This document shows, piece after piece, positions 21,506 through 32,929 of a DNA stretch of 64,000 nucleotides. Positions within the stretch are counted from its first letter, which is position 1, and each line of letters begins with the position of its first letter. The notes below the pieces were generated by a model. It was given only the letters and a program-made list of their open reading frames with translations, was not told the origin of the DNA and made no database searches. This DNA is from Nicotiana tabacum. Its lineage: Eukaryota; Streptophyta; Magnoliopsida; Solanales; Solanaceae. The DNA lies in assembly GCF_000715075.1 (NCBI RefSeq), contig NC_134082.1:139612948-139676947 (forward strand), given 5' to 3'. The translations under genes were made by a program, and so were the position numbers.

Positions 21506-22987
21506 ATGGAAGGCAAAGAAATGGGAATTTTCAGAATAATATTGGTGATGTTTTGGTGGGGTGCAGGGAATTGTATGACTTTCTCTTCAACAGTTGCAGA
21601 GGATGGGACAGGCAACTTCACAACAATAACTGATGCTGTAAATGCAGCTCCTTCTCAGAGTGCAACACTATTCTTTATACATGTCAAAGCAGGCACTTAC
21701 AATGAAAATGTCGTTGTTCCTAATTATAAAACTAACATATGCCTTGTTGGTGATGGTATGGGAATCACCATAATTTCTTCAAATAAAAGCGGCAGCTCAG
21801 TAGCTGGTACAGCAACATTAGGTATGTAATCTCTCCCTATTACCAGTCACATCAAGTACTCACCAATCGAGTCATTTTTATATCTATATTAGTTATCCCA
21901 CCCTCTCATGGGAGTAAAAAAACACTACAATCCAGGGATAAGTAACCTCGGGATTAGTTATACTACGATTTTATCCCAACCAAACGTGGGATAAACTCAT
22001 ATCAAATTTAATCCTAGAATTAATTATCCCTTATCCCTCATACCAAACGAGCCCTTATTATTTTAATTAGTGAAGTGTTAATTAAATGAGCTTTTGAAGA
22101 GGAGGTAAAGAGTAGTTTGGACGAATACTTTAATCATCACGGTTGTCAAAAGTGCTTTCTTAAGAGGAGGGTGTACAATAATCTTAAGAGACAGATAATA
22201 TTGATCAAAGTAAGTATTCGAAAAAAAGGAGAAAAAAAACAGTGTTTAAATTATGGACATCAATTATCGTTACATGAGTAAATTTTATTGAACAGGAGTA
22301 TATGGAAAAGGTTTCATTGGAATGAAGATGACAATTAGAAATACAGCAGGGGCAGGAGCTGGACAATCGGCTGCATTGACTAGTGCAGCTTTTCATGGTT
22401 TCGCTTCATATTATCAATGTCGTTTTGAGAGTTTCCAGGATACCATTTTCGCGCAAGTAGGTGCGCAATTTTTCAGAGAATGCGAAGTTTATGGCACCAT
22501 AGATTTTATCTCTGGTGATGGACAAGCCATTTTTCAAAATAGTGTAGTTTATGCTAGAACACCTGTACCAGGACAAGAAGTCACAATAATTGCCGCAGGT
22601 TTAGACAACATAACTACGAATCCAGGGCTAATTCTTCAGAATTGTACAATAACTCCTGCACCAGATTTTAATAAGTCAGCAGTGAAGAGTTACTTAGGCA
22701 GACCATGGAAGAACCTAGGAAGAGGAGTAGTTATGTCAAGTTTTATTGATGGCTTCATAGACCCCCAAGGTTGGCTTCAAAAACCCGATGTCGCAAACAC
22801 ATATTTTGCAGAGTATAATAACAGAGGACCGGGGTCTAATACGACAGGAAGGTTAAATTGGTCAAAAGTCATCGATAAAACTGAAGCCTCCAAATTTACA
22901 GTGCGCAACTTCCTCCAAGGTGATAAATGGATCCCCGACATAATCCCATATTATCTTGATCTTAATGATGATGAGGATTCTGTTTAG
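21506..22987 (+). CDS. Pectinesterase (pectin methylesterase), two exons
   Basis: Exons 21506-21821 and 22296-22987 are joined over a 474-bp intron with GT..AG ends (donor ggtatgtaat, acceptor ttgaacag) and encode 335 aa. The enzyme removes methyl esters from cell-wall homogalacturonan. Residues about 7-22 form a hydrophobic signal peptide (IFRIILVMFWWGAG). The family motifs follow in order: GTYNE (63-67), GQSAAL (catalytic Gln129), QDT (Gln153, nucleophile-pair Asp154), GTIDFISG (Asp175), LGRPWK (Arg241, Trp243). All expected catalytic residues are present. It has no N-terminal inhibitor-like pro-domain, so it is a short-form (type II) PME. The GTVDFIFG motif reads GTIDFISG, and the usual FGNA is SGDG, a small departure. 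The start is the first ATG and gives a proper signal peptide. A broken copy lies 2 kb upstream in the same direction, so this is a tandem pair. Expression is unknown; many short PMEs are floral or pollen types. Confidence 0.92.
21880..22060. repeat. Possible MITE remnant in the PME intron
   Basis: The intron holds repeated GGGATAA/TTATCCC words in both orientations and ends '…accaaacgagccc', the form of a common plant foldback MITE family. I cannot define both terminal repeats or a target duplication. Confidence 0.35.
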
Positions 22988-23544
22988 GAATTCATTAATG
23001 TTTAAACATGTTTGCTTTTGATTTTTTGAAGTATTGATTATGCACCTGAAATCTCTTGAAACTTATTATGTTGAACTCTATCTGATGCCATATGAGTCGA
23101 GAAAGGGATTTCCCAGTCCTAGAATTATGAGATTAGCAAATACTATTGGAATTGCTTGAACAACGTTTCATGATTGTTTTACTTGGATTTGACATGGAAA
23201 TTAAACTTTTTACTAAGACAAGACTACAACCATCACTTGGATCGTTCATCGTTTTACCAATATTGCTGTGCATGCTCCACGAAGATAACGCCAAGATATA
23301 GAAAGTTACAAGAAGATTAAACCTAAATAGAACATTACAGAATCAAGTTGGATAACTCAATAGGTAAGAAGATGTAGAACTCCAGTTAATTACTTACTTT
23401 CACCAGGACAGGTATATATTTTCACTTAGCACAAAATTTGGCCGAACTCAATCTAAGAAGTTAACTCATGACGTGAGGATTACCTGCAATGATATAAGGA
23501 GGCAATATCTCATTGGATAAATCAAGAATAAATAACGAGATAAC
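22988..23544. other. 3' flank of the PME gene
   Basis: Probable 3' UTR and polyadenylation region just after the stop; no further gene or repeat recognised. Confidence 0.5.
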
Positions 23545-23785
23545 CAGTAGCGGAGGTAGGATCTCCACGAAGGAGGTTCAAAATATTTTTTTTTGTAGCT
23601 AGTAGGAATTGAACATATGATCTTATGAAGGTTTTGAACCCCCTTGACCACTAAACTACACATTTAGGATGTGTTAAAGGGGTTCAAAACTTAATATATA
23701 AAGGTAAAAATAAATTTTACCTTATATATACAGTGTAATTTTTCGGCGAAGGGGATTCGCTTTTGTCCCCCTAAATCTGCCCCCG
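23545..23785. mobile_element. hAT-type MITE with perfect 8-bp target duplication
   Basis: 241 bp starting CAGTAGCGGAGGTAGGAT and ending ATCTGCCCCCG, imperfect terminal inverted repeats of the CAGTGGCGGAGCCAG kind widespread in plants. GAGATAAC is present on both sides (23537-23544 and 23786-23793), a perfect 8-bp duplication that fixes the ends and points to hAT. The interior has the 'gggttcaaaa … gaacccc' pairs usual for this family. Non-coding. Confidence 0.9.
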
Positions 23786-24750
23786 GAGATAACAATCAAC
23801 TCTCAACCAATGTGGGGACACACTAACATACTGGTAAGGAGAAAGGGAAATCAAATTTGTTAAGGTTCAAATACAGAGAAATGTCACGGCCTCAAGGGAA
23901 CTTGTGGTCCTAATTCTTCTAAGAATGTAATCAGGAAAAGGAAGAAGAAAAGAAACTGCTTGTGATATGTCATTTCCATAGCTCAACTCTGCTTCAGCTT
24001 GAAGATACCCTTTCATTGCCTTGAATTGCCCTTCACTATTATTATTCGTCATGCTTCCGTATGCCATTGCTTGTGCTGCTTCTTGGAAAGATCAGAACCG
24101 AATGACATCAAAATTGTACTACTACCTCCCAATAGCAAGTACACTATAAGCATTTGCAAAATCGGACACAATTTTTCATGAGCATAACTGGTTTCTCATC
24201 CCACAATTTTATTTTATTTTTTTTAAAAAAACGCAGCCAAATCAATATATATATATATACAATAACAAATATGGCTATTATCTTATCAAGCTTTAATTTT
24301 TCTAGATGAGAATTGTTGAATCTGATGGCACCAATTTTTTCTTCACCATGTTTTACAAATAAGTTGAAGAAGCAATTTTCCCAGAGTCCAAAGAAGATTT
24401 GGTGTTAGCACAGAACCAATCCAAAACTGTGGAAAGAATAGACAAAAGGATTTTATTTGGTGGCAGTCTAAAAGCTCACTTCCTCTCGCTTTCTCAATTT
24501 CCTTCCTTCTTTGTTGCGTAGCCAAAGAAGGGACCATTTTTTTATTCTCTTGCCTTATAATTTTCAACAGCGATCGGATCTGTTATAGGATAGCTTTTCA
24601 CTTAACTGAATATGCATTTATCAAACTTTTACGCTATTGTTTTTGTTGCATTTGCCTCGGGAAGGAATCTACGCTTTGTTATAAGAGTGCATATGCTAAT
24701 GTTTTACTTCATGCCGTCCACAATAAAGGATTTTTTTTGTCTTTGGCATA
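23786..24750. other. Intergenic DNA; short unassigned minus-strand ORF
   Basis: A minus-strand ORF at 24067-23867 (MAYGSMTNNNSEGQFKAMKG…) has a balanced, protein-like composition and may be a gene fragment, but I do not recognise it and the upstream frame has stops. The rest is AT-rich and empty. Confidence 0.3.
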
Positions 24751-25913
24751 TCTATACTATATTAAAAGCACAAAGACCCTTAGCGAAATGTCGTTCGTCT
24801 TTTTTACTCTTTTAAAATATAGTTCACATTGGACAAAATAGTCATTAGATCATTCTCCTAATATTTAGAAATAATTATTTAATTATTTTTCTAATATATA
24901 GGAGCATTTACTTAATTAGGGGTATTCATTTAATTATTTTCCTTATATTTAGAATTTACTTTTTTTAATTCTAGAATTCCTGTACTTTTCAATCCAAACT
25001 AGGAAAGTTTCATCCACTTTGTAAGGTTTTGTTTTATTAATAAAGTTTTTAAAATTTCAACTCCACTCAGATTAGGAGTACTATATTAAAGAGAAAAAAA
25101 TATTTTAAAAAAATGATTGAAAGAAAACAAGTAAAAGATCTCATGCATGTCAACAATGATGGGATTTTGTTCTTATTTCCGGCTTTTGTTTCATTCACTT
25201 AATTATTGTAGTGTTTGTACAATTCGTATAGCTTAATTATTGTAGTGTCTGTATAATTCGTATAGCATTAGAAAACATTCAATTAAGAATTTAAATAATA
25301 TTTTAATTTATTGACTTCAAAATATTAGATATCAATAATAATAAAACAAGGATTGAAATAACTCTTAAAATAGTATTTGTATATATGACACAAGAATAAA
25401 TGTTATTTTTACTAAAAGTAATAATAGTAATAATGTATTAATAAATACATATAGAATATATAAATAATGTATTTGGTATTCTGTATTATTTTGTAGAATG
25501 TATAATGTATAATTAGGTGAATGACAGATAAAACAAATGAATTACAAATATTATAATTCTGTGATTCCACAAAGGTGTTTGTTGAACAAGTTTTATTCCA
25601 AAAACATCTAATACTGTACTATTAAAATAATTATTTAATTTTTAATATTTAAAACTTTAAAATTATCTAAAATTTTATTTAAAATTTTCTATTTGAATGA
25701 AGTAGGACTCCTAATATTAGAAATTTAAAATTGAATAAGATTTTGCTTGCGTTGTAATATCTATCTATTTATCTATACTATTATAAAACATAAATGCTTT
25801 CATTTAATTTTATTTTATAATTCAGGACAGATAAATTTAATATTTATATAATTTTTAAGAATTTTATATTCATTGATATGGATACACGCGCAACGCGCCT
25901 ACCCTATGACTAG
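24751..25913 (+). mobile_element. Non-autonomous Helitron
   Basis: The 5' end is TCTATACTATATTAAAAGC preceded by A; the 3' end is CTAG (25910-25913) followed by T, so insertion was between A and T as Helitrons do. A short hairpin (GCGC-AAC-GCGC, 25888-25898) lies exactly 11 nt before CTAG. There is no Rep/helicase ORF; the interior is AT-rich. A second Helitron-like start (TCTATACTATTATAAAAC) at about 25773 suggests that the last 140 bp could be a smaller element or a hybrid. Confidence 0.85.
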
Positions 25914-26558
25914 TTTCTTAAAAAATTATTAACTCCTAGCAAAAAAAAAAATATTTATTAAATTACCCTTAATTAAAATCTACATATTGTTACCTTAACA
26001 CATTAAAATATGTAAATAAGGATAATTTTTTTCCTCTTTGGAAGGATGAGAGTGTCGATATTTTTTTCAAGAAGCGAAAAGCCTTCCGACCGTCCATTCT
26101 CCATATCTTTGGCAATGGGACAAATCACAAATGGGACAAATAGAATCCTTTCATCTCCAAATGTTCCAATATCTCCATCTAAATTTAAAATAATAGAGGC
26201 TCCAACATTGTTCATCATATAGAATTTATATAATAGAGGAAAGCAAAATAGTTAAAGAGAATACCATTTATGTGAGAGATGACACATTACGCATCTCAAT
26301 TTATTTAGGACTACGGCATAAAAAGACATATTATCCCAATTAAATATGTACTCTCTACTTATTACGGGGGTCAGGACAAATCGTTAACAATTCTATAGTA
26401 CTACTATATAAGTCTTCTTATATTTAGAGTACGATTTCCCATTTAAACGATCGTGCATTATTACCCTATAAATATAGACACAATTTTCATTTACAAGTAA
26501 ATCCTAAGAAAGCTGAACTTTGTAATTGTCTTGGTAATCATATTCGTAGGAAGCCAAC
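25914..26558. other. AT-rich intergenic DNA
   Basis: No supported gene or repeat. Short ORFs such as 26218-26003 on the minus strand carry no recognised motif. Confidence 0.4.
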
Positions 26559-27259
26559 CACAATGCTATCAGGCTGACCCAGTTGGTCGTCTTGAGAATT
26601 AATGCCCTGATCCCCTATTAACTGTTTTTTTCATATTTATTTCTGTTATTTTGATTTGCCCGGATGATTCGTTTTGAGTTTCGGAGTGTTTTGGGATATT
26701 TAGTCCCTAAATGAGAGTTTAAGCTTTAGAATTTGGACCGTAATCGGAGCAGTGTGAAGACGGTTTCGGAATGAAATTCCGTCGATTTCGTTAGATACGT
26801 TGGGTGATTTCGGGTTAAGGGGCGTGTCCGGATTGTGTTTTGGAGGTCCGTAGCTTATTTAGGCTTGAAATGCCGAAAGTTGAATTTTTGGAGTTTTCGG
26901 ACCGATAGTGAAATTTTGATATCGGGGTCGAAATTCGATTCCGAAAGTTGGAATAGGTCCGTAGTGCTGAATATGACTTGTGTGCAAAATTTGGGTTCAA
27001 TCGGACATGATATAGTTGGTTTCGGAATCGGTTGTAGGATTTTGAGATTTCAAGTTCATTAAATTTGGATTGGAGGGTGATTCATGATTTTAACGTTGTT
27101 TGATGTGATTTGAGAGCTCGAATAAGTTCGTACGGTATTTTAGGATTAGTTGGTATGTTTGGTTTAGGTCTCGGGGGCCTCTCGTGTGTTTCGGATACTC
27201 AATGGGTCATTTTTGGACTTAGAGAAGTGACAGATTTTCTGGTGTTTTGTTGCACAAAA

Positions 27260-27500
27260 ATCCTTCATCGCATTCGCGAGGGGGTCTTGCGTTCACGTAG
27301 AGCATCTAGGAGAGGCAGCTGACTTGTGCTTCGCGTTCGCAAAGATGTGGACCCTTTAGCCTTCGCGTTCGCGAAGGGTCTGCCAGTGTAAGCTATGTGT
27401 TCGCGAGTGGACCCTCGCGTTCGCGAAAGAGGAAATTTGGCCAGTGGAATTTTGTTCATCGCGTTCGTGATAGTGGTCTCGCATTCACAAAGAAGGACGT
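27260..27500 (+). repeat. CpG-rich palindrome array (TTCGCGTTCGCGAA type) in the solo LTR
   Basis: Words such as 'cttcgcgttcgcgaagg', 'cgcattcgcgag', 'cgcgttcgcaaag' and 'cgcgttcgcgaaag' recur about seven times in 240 bp, separated by 15-25 bp. Each is a near-perfect inverted repeat around TTCGCGAA. Several copies show CG to TG/CA changes, as expected of methylated CpG decay. Confidence 0.8.
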
Positions 27501-28344
27501 ATCTGGGCAAAATTTAAATTCCAAAATCGGGGGTTTGAGTTCATAACTCAAAAATTGGATTGAGAGCTCGGTAGGAGGCGAAATTTGGAGAGATTTTCAG
27601 AGGAAGTTTGTGGATAATGATTCTTAACTCCTTTTTGATTATATCTCATTAATCTAAACATGAATTCATCATCTAATTTTGGATTTGGGGTGAAAAATTG
27701 GGGAAAATTGAAAAAAGTTCTTAGGCCTAATTTTTGGATTTTGATCGAGATTTTGGTATCGGATTTGAGTGAACTTGGTATGGTTAGACTCGTGAGTGAA
27801 TGTGTGTATAATTCGTGATATTTACCCGATTTCGAGACGTGTTCTGGGGAGGATTTTTGGGCATTTTTCTATTTTCTTGCCCTAGCTTCGATTTATTTAG
27901 CTAAATTAGTTGTTTGTAGTTATATTTACGTTATGAAATTAATTTGATTAAATTTGGACCACCCGGAGTTGGATACTTGTGGCAAGAGCATGTTATCGGA
28001 TTGATTTTGAGCTTGGTTCGAGGTAAGTGGCTTGCTTAACCTTGTGTGGGGAAACTCCCCTTAGGATTTGGTATCGTTGTTATATGAATGTTGTGTACGT
28101 GAGGTGACGAGTGAGTATATGTGCTAATTGTTGAAAAATCTCGTTTTCATTAAGTAAATTTCTATGTTTTCTTTTAAATTGAGCAATATTTGTATTTGCA
28201 GCCTCCTGTTTAGCGTAGAAAAGCATGCTTACGTGCCTTAACTGCCTACTTGAACTCTGTGAAGCATGTTTAGGGTAGAAATTACTTGTCTCTTTGATAC
28301 GAACTTGAGTAGAAGTCTATATTTCTTTTCTTGAGACTGTTGTG

Positions 28345-28690
28345 TATTTACTTTGGGACTACGGAACGGTATTCCAGGAGATCCCCCTGCATGTTTACTT
28401 TGGGACTACGGATCGGTATTCCGGGAGATCCCCCTGCACATTTATATTTGGGACTACGGGACGGTATCCTGAGAGATCCCCCTGTACCGGATATTTATTT
28501 ATGGGACTATGGAACGGTATTCCAGGAGATGCCCTGCACATTTATATTTGTGGCTACATGACGGTATCCCGGGAGATCCTCTTGTACTGGATATTTATTT
28601 TTGTGACTACGAAACGGTATTTTGGAAGATCCCCCTATGCATTTATGTTTAGGACTACGGGACAGTATCCTAGGAGATCCCCTATTGCTA
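28345..28690 (+). repeat. 50-60-bp tandem array in the solo LTR
   Basis: Six to seven copies of 'gggactacggaacggtat…gggagatccccctg' with variable spacers ('catttatattt', 'tgtaccggatatttattt'). It yields artefactual ORFs on the plus strand. Confidence 0.85.
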
Positions 28691-29273
28691 ATTCTGTGAT
28701 TCTGATTTATTCTTCCTGTGATTTCATTTCATAGACTGTTAGAAATTTTCTTCTCTTCCATATTTCATATTGTTTTTATCTTTACATATATATTTAACCA
28801 GTAGGGGCCTGACCTGATCTCGTCATTACTCGATCGAGGTTAGGCTTGGCACTTACTAGGTACTGTTGTGGTGTACTCATGCCCTTTCCTATATATTTTT
28901 TTCGTGTGCAGATCCAGGTTCTACTTCTCAGCCATACTTCCAGTGAGGCGAGGAGATACAGAGACTTCGAGGTATATCTGCCGCGTCCGCAGACCTAGAA
29001 GTCCCTTTCTACTCCTCTTTTAGTTACAGTATTCCTGTATTTTTCTTCGTTGTTAGACTTTCTGGAGATTAGATACACTATGTACTTCTGTAGCTTGTGA
29101 TTTCATGAGATTTCAGGTTTTGGGAGTGTTATTATTGTATATGCCGAGCGGCATTTTAAACACATTATCTATATTTACCTTGTTGGATGACTAGTTTGTA
29201 CTTTTAAATTTCTTTTTCAGCAAATTGCTAGGCTTACCTAGTCGTAGAGACTAGGTGCCGTCGCGATAGTTCA

Positions 29274-29306
29274 CGGAGGGAGAGGGGGAGGGGGAGGGGG
29301 AGGGAG
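29274..29306 (+). repeat. G-rich repeat, potential G-quadruplex
   Basis: GGAGGG followed by AGAGGGGGA-type units gives at least five runs of three or more G separated by one A or AGA. It lies 15-45 bp before the end of the solo LTR. Confidence 0.75.
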
Positions 29307-29461
29307 AACTTGGGTCGTGACACAACCTATCGCAATTATGTAGTGAACATTTCATCAGTCCCAGAACTAAGACTTTTACTAAGGAGGTTAAAATATAAGG
29401 AAATAAATCCATAATAACGTTAAAGGGTGTCAATATATAGTACTATATATCTATATCTATA

Positions 29462-31511
29462 TCTATACTATATTAAAAGCACGAAACCCTTTAGCGAGAT
29501 GTCGTTCGTCTTTTTTACCCTTTAAAAATAAATTTTATATTGGGAAAAATAGTAATTTAATTTTCTAAAATTTATAACTTCAAAATTAACTAAAATTTTG
29601 ATTATTAATTTTTTTCCCTTCATTTGAATTATAAAGAAACTCCTAATATTTAGGTCACATAAATATCTTCCTTATTTTAATTGTGTAAATTTTAATATAG
29701 CTTTTTTCCTGCACATACATTAGATATTTACTAACAAAAATAGATCTAATTTTGAGTCTTTAAAAGTTGAAGTTGACTATACAATCTAATTCAAATTTAT
29801 AGGCACATTAGTAAAAAAGTATTTTTAAGTAAGTTTACAAATGACATGCCTACATTTGAAAATAATAATAATTTATAGTAATAATAAATATTATAATATA
29901 CTTTAAGTTTATATTTACATGTTATTCATATATTTAAATTAATAGCAATATATTATATGGTAATTTATAATAAATTTAAATTAGTCTTCAGTAGATCTTC
30001 CTACATATTTTATTAAAAAATTTATTATTTGAACAATGTAAGAAGTCCTAATATTTAAATTTTTAAAATTAATTAATATAATTATAATACCTTATATGTT
30101 ACTCCTTAGGATATTCATATTACTTTATCCAATGTAAATCTTACTTTTAAAGAGTAAAAAAGTTGATTAAAGTTTTGTAAAATTTATTTTTATTGAACAT
30201 ATATTTTACCTTGGACAAAATTATTATTTAAATTAATTAATATTTCAGGACTTTAAAATGAACTAAAATTTTGCTTACTAAATCTTTCTTTATTTTAACT
30301 TTGTAGGAGACACTAAGATTTACTCTTTCTGCTCATTGGCGGTGTTTAACTGAGTATGGAATTTAATAAAAAATAATATTTTTGAAATTTATGGTCTAAA
30401 TAAGCCACAGACATTTATGCAGCTAAAATATTTTTATCAAAAAATCATTAAAATTTATGGGTTTAACATTCTCTTAATTGCCTCCGAACACAACTAAAGA
30501 GGACGATAATATTTTATAACAATTAAATAATAAAAATAATCAATAAATATGGGTTTGATTTCATGACAAAGCAAATATTTCTAGTATAGAAACACAAGAG
30601 ATATTTATCCATTTAACTAAATAGGATCAATATTCTTCACTTCATAAACTTTTGTTTTTTCTTTCATTTTTATTTTATATCGGAGTTATATATATTTATA
30701 ATATTTAAGTAATTTTATAAAATATTTATACTCATTAATAATATTTGAATCCTGCTTTTAGAAGGTAGACATAATTAATTTGTTTGCAGGTTAGATTGGA
30801 TATAATATAGAGTTCTTTATTCATCAAATACGTAATCTGTGGGAAGGAATCATCGGTCCAGAAGGCAGCAGAAGATGTTAACTGATACAACAAACGTAAT
30901 TTTCTTAGATCTTAAACCAACTAATACAAAATTGTGAACTGAGAACGATTGCTAAATTCTATATTCTAACAAGGTGTTTGTCTCATAGGTATGAATTGTG
31001 AAATGGTCAGATGAACAAAAACGTTAACAATGCATAATTTTGATTGGTCTGTTATCTTTTCCTTTCTCCTGTTGTTATTCTTTCTTACCTTTGCGAATTT
31101 TGAAACTACAAGCTGTAATTTATTCTTTTCTAGACTTTATGTTTTAGTTGGTTGATATGTGTGTTTGTTGCTGTCGCGTGAACTAAATGAAAGATGTCTA
31201 GTGTCTAGGTTAATTGTTGAAGCAAAGAATTTAAATAGATATATAAAACTGATCAAAGGAAGTTTGGATGAAGAAATTAATGAGTTGAGATGATATTGTG
31301 ACATCTTGTGTGGGTCCATTAATTAGCTTAGATGATAACTTGCGGACTATATTCTTTTAGAATGCGGTTATTTGTCAAAAATAGCTAATTTAAGAGCTTT
31401 ATTAAGATTAATAAATCTTAAATATAGTAATATTTATATAATGTTTTAAAAGATTATTTACACACTTCGACAAGATACACGCGCTAGGGTACGCGCAAAA
31501 TATCTGTCTCT
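29462..31511 (+). mobile_element. Second, decayed Helitron (3' end uncertain)
   Basis: TCTATACTATATTAAAAGC at 29462, preceded by A, matches the start of the Helitron at 24751, and the next 40 bp ('cccttagcga…tgtcgttcgtctttttta') are closely similar. A possible end lies near 31511: GCGC…GCGC pairing at about 31481-31496, then 11 nt, then CTCT in place of CTAG. No Rep/helicase coding sequence. Another end nearer 30750 is possible. Confidence 0.5.
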
Positions 31512-32133
31512 CTTCTTTTTTATCTTTTCGTTTTTCTTTTTCTTCTCTTTCTCCTTCTCCCTTTTGCTTTTTATTTTTTATTTTTTCTGTTTATATGGAG
31601 GAATATACGAGCTAACGCTATACCAACTCACCAAACTAATATTTTATTCTTCTCCTCTTATCCAATTAAAATGTATCTTTTTTAGAGAATACAAATAAAA
31701 GTTCAACTGATCCAAATTGGGCTTTATTTATACAAAGACCAGTTGTTGATGTCTTAAGCAAAAAGCACAAAAAATGCCATATGTCGCCGGCGGCGCTGAT
31801 AGTAATAGGCATGCATTTGGTTGTCATCTCAGCGCTGAAAAACAAACATGAGGATAAAGATAGAACAACTCCTGCAATTTTCCATTACTAACAGTTGACC
31901 ATTTCACTTCATTTGTTAAAGTTTCTTAAAATTTGCTACTTCGTGTTTGCCACTTCCAATTCATGGTTTGCCAACTAATAATAATTCAAGATTCACCTTT
32001 TTTTTTTTTTTTTTATAATTAAAAACCATTCAGCCAAGCTATACTGATGGAACGGCAGGATCCCTCCCCTATCCATCTATCTATATAATAATCCAAAAGA
32101 CAAGATTCACCAACTAACAAAAACAATAATTTA
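31512..32133. other. Intergenic, pyrimidine-rich DNA
   Basis: A long C/T-rich tract (31500-31590) and a T-run (31999-32016). No gene recognised. Confidence 0.4.
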
Positions 32134-32544
32134 CAGGGGCAACTCAAACACATCTGAAACCAAAGTTTATTCCTAAATTTTTAAAAGAAAGTTATGATAT
32201 ATATTTTTAATTAAAGACTATTTTTCTATCTTTCCGAGATGTAGAGTTGTTAATATTTTTTTTAGAATCAATTTCCTCTAATAATTCATTTTCAATTGAT
32301 AATATAGCCAACTCATTTAATCTATCTTGAGACATTGTTAATGTCAGGTAAGTATTTATCAATTATAATCTTGAAAAAAAATTCTTTTCTTTGAAGTAAT
32401 TGTTATAGAAAAACTCTACTTTTATATTAAAAGTACTAATTTTTTTAAATACCTATAAACCTATTATTTTTTAAAAAAAGTGCCCCCAAAATTTGGAGGC
32501 CTAAGACAAACGCTTTTCTTGAAACAACGTTAGAGTCGGCCCTG
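32134..32544 (-). mobile_element. hAT deletion derivative with a transposase C-terminal remnant
   Basis: Ends CAGGGGCAACTCA and (inverted) CAGGGCCGACTCT agree at 12 of 15 positions; flanks ATAATTTA and ATAATTAG agree at 6 of 8, as expected of an old hAT duplication. On the minus strand from about 32335 the sequence reads MSQDRLNELAILSIENELLE, the segment after the hAT dimerisation domain at the C-terminus of hAT transposases. The rest of the transposase is missing; the 5' terminal non-coding DNA is joined almost directly to the last coding part, so this is an internally deleted copy. Confidence 0.75.
32205..32345 (-). pseudogene. hAT transposase C-terminal fragment
   Basis: Minus-strand reading frame with 'SQDRLNELAILSIENELLEEID' followed by a short Lys/Asn-rich end and a stop. 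Upstream, in other frames, 'NYFKEKNFFSRL' and 'INTYLTLT' look like the preceding residues. Only the last 40-60 codons remain. Confidence 0.65.
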
Positions 32545-32929
32545 ATAATTAGTACCAATAACATCTATTGCTCATATCCAGGGGAGGCTAATTCTAATGA
32601 TTTAGTCAATTTGGCCTTTAGTCAAGAGCCTCGTTTTGAAAGGCATAAAATTGTGTCTTCTAACATTTTTTTGCGTGTTGCGGGAGATATTGGAGTTTCA
32701 TTCCCTCACTTGATTTCTAGCGAGTAATTTTTTTTATTGTTGTTGCTTCTCTTTCGATAGAAAAACTAAATATCTAGTCGTTTGTTTCTCCCTTCTGCTC
32801 CCATTTTTTCTTCTTTCTTCTCCATTTTATATTTGAGTGAATACCTGCTTCATTTTCTCTTTGCTTTTGTCGGGGCCAACTAAATAATAATATCTTTTTG
32901 CATTACAAGAAACAAAGACTGTAGAGGCA

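Larger units (their letters stand above)
26564..29320 (+). mobile_element. Solo LTR of a chromovirus-type (Tekay/Del-like) gypsy element
   Basis: Starts TGCTATCAGGC and ends with GGGTCGTGA; CACAA flanks it directly on both sides (26559-26563 and 29321-29325). The canonical end would be GTGACA, so the CA shared with the duplication may have been lost by slippage. No internal region, primer site or pol adjoins either end, so it is a solo LTR left by LTR-LTR recombination. Its plan (early palindrome array, middle tandem array, GGGTCGTGACA end) is that of the LTRs at 46300 and 37452. No genuine gene is inside it. Confidence 0.75.

Noticed and set aside
24067..24200. Minus-strand frame near 24067 as a PME-inhibitor gene
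   Set aside because: The pattern is too weak, and the upstream frame carries stops; kept only as an unassigned fragment.
28331..28734. Overlapping plus-strand ORFs in the solo LTR
   Set aside because: Generated by the 50-60-bp tandem array.
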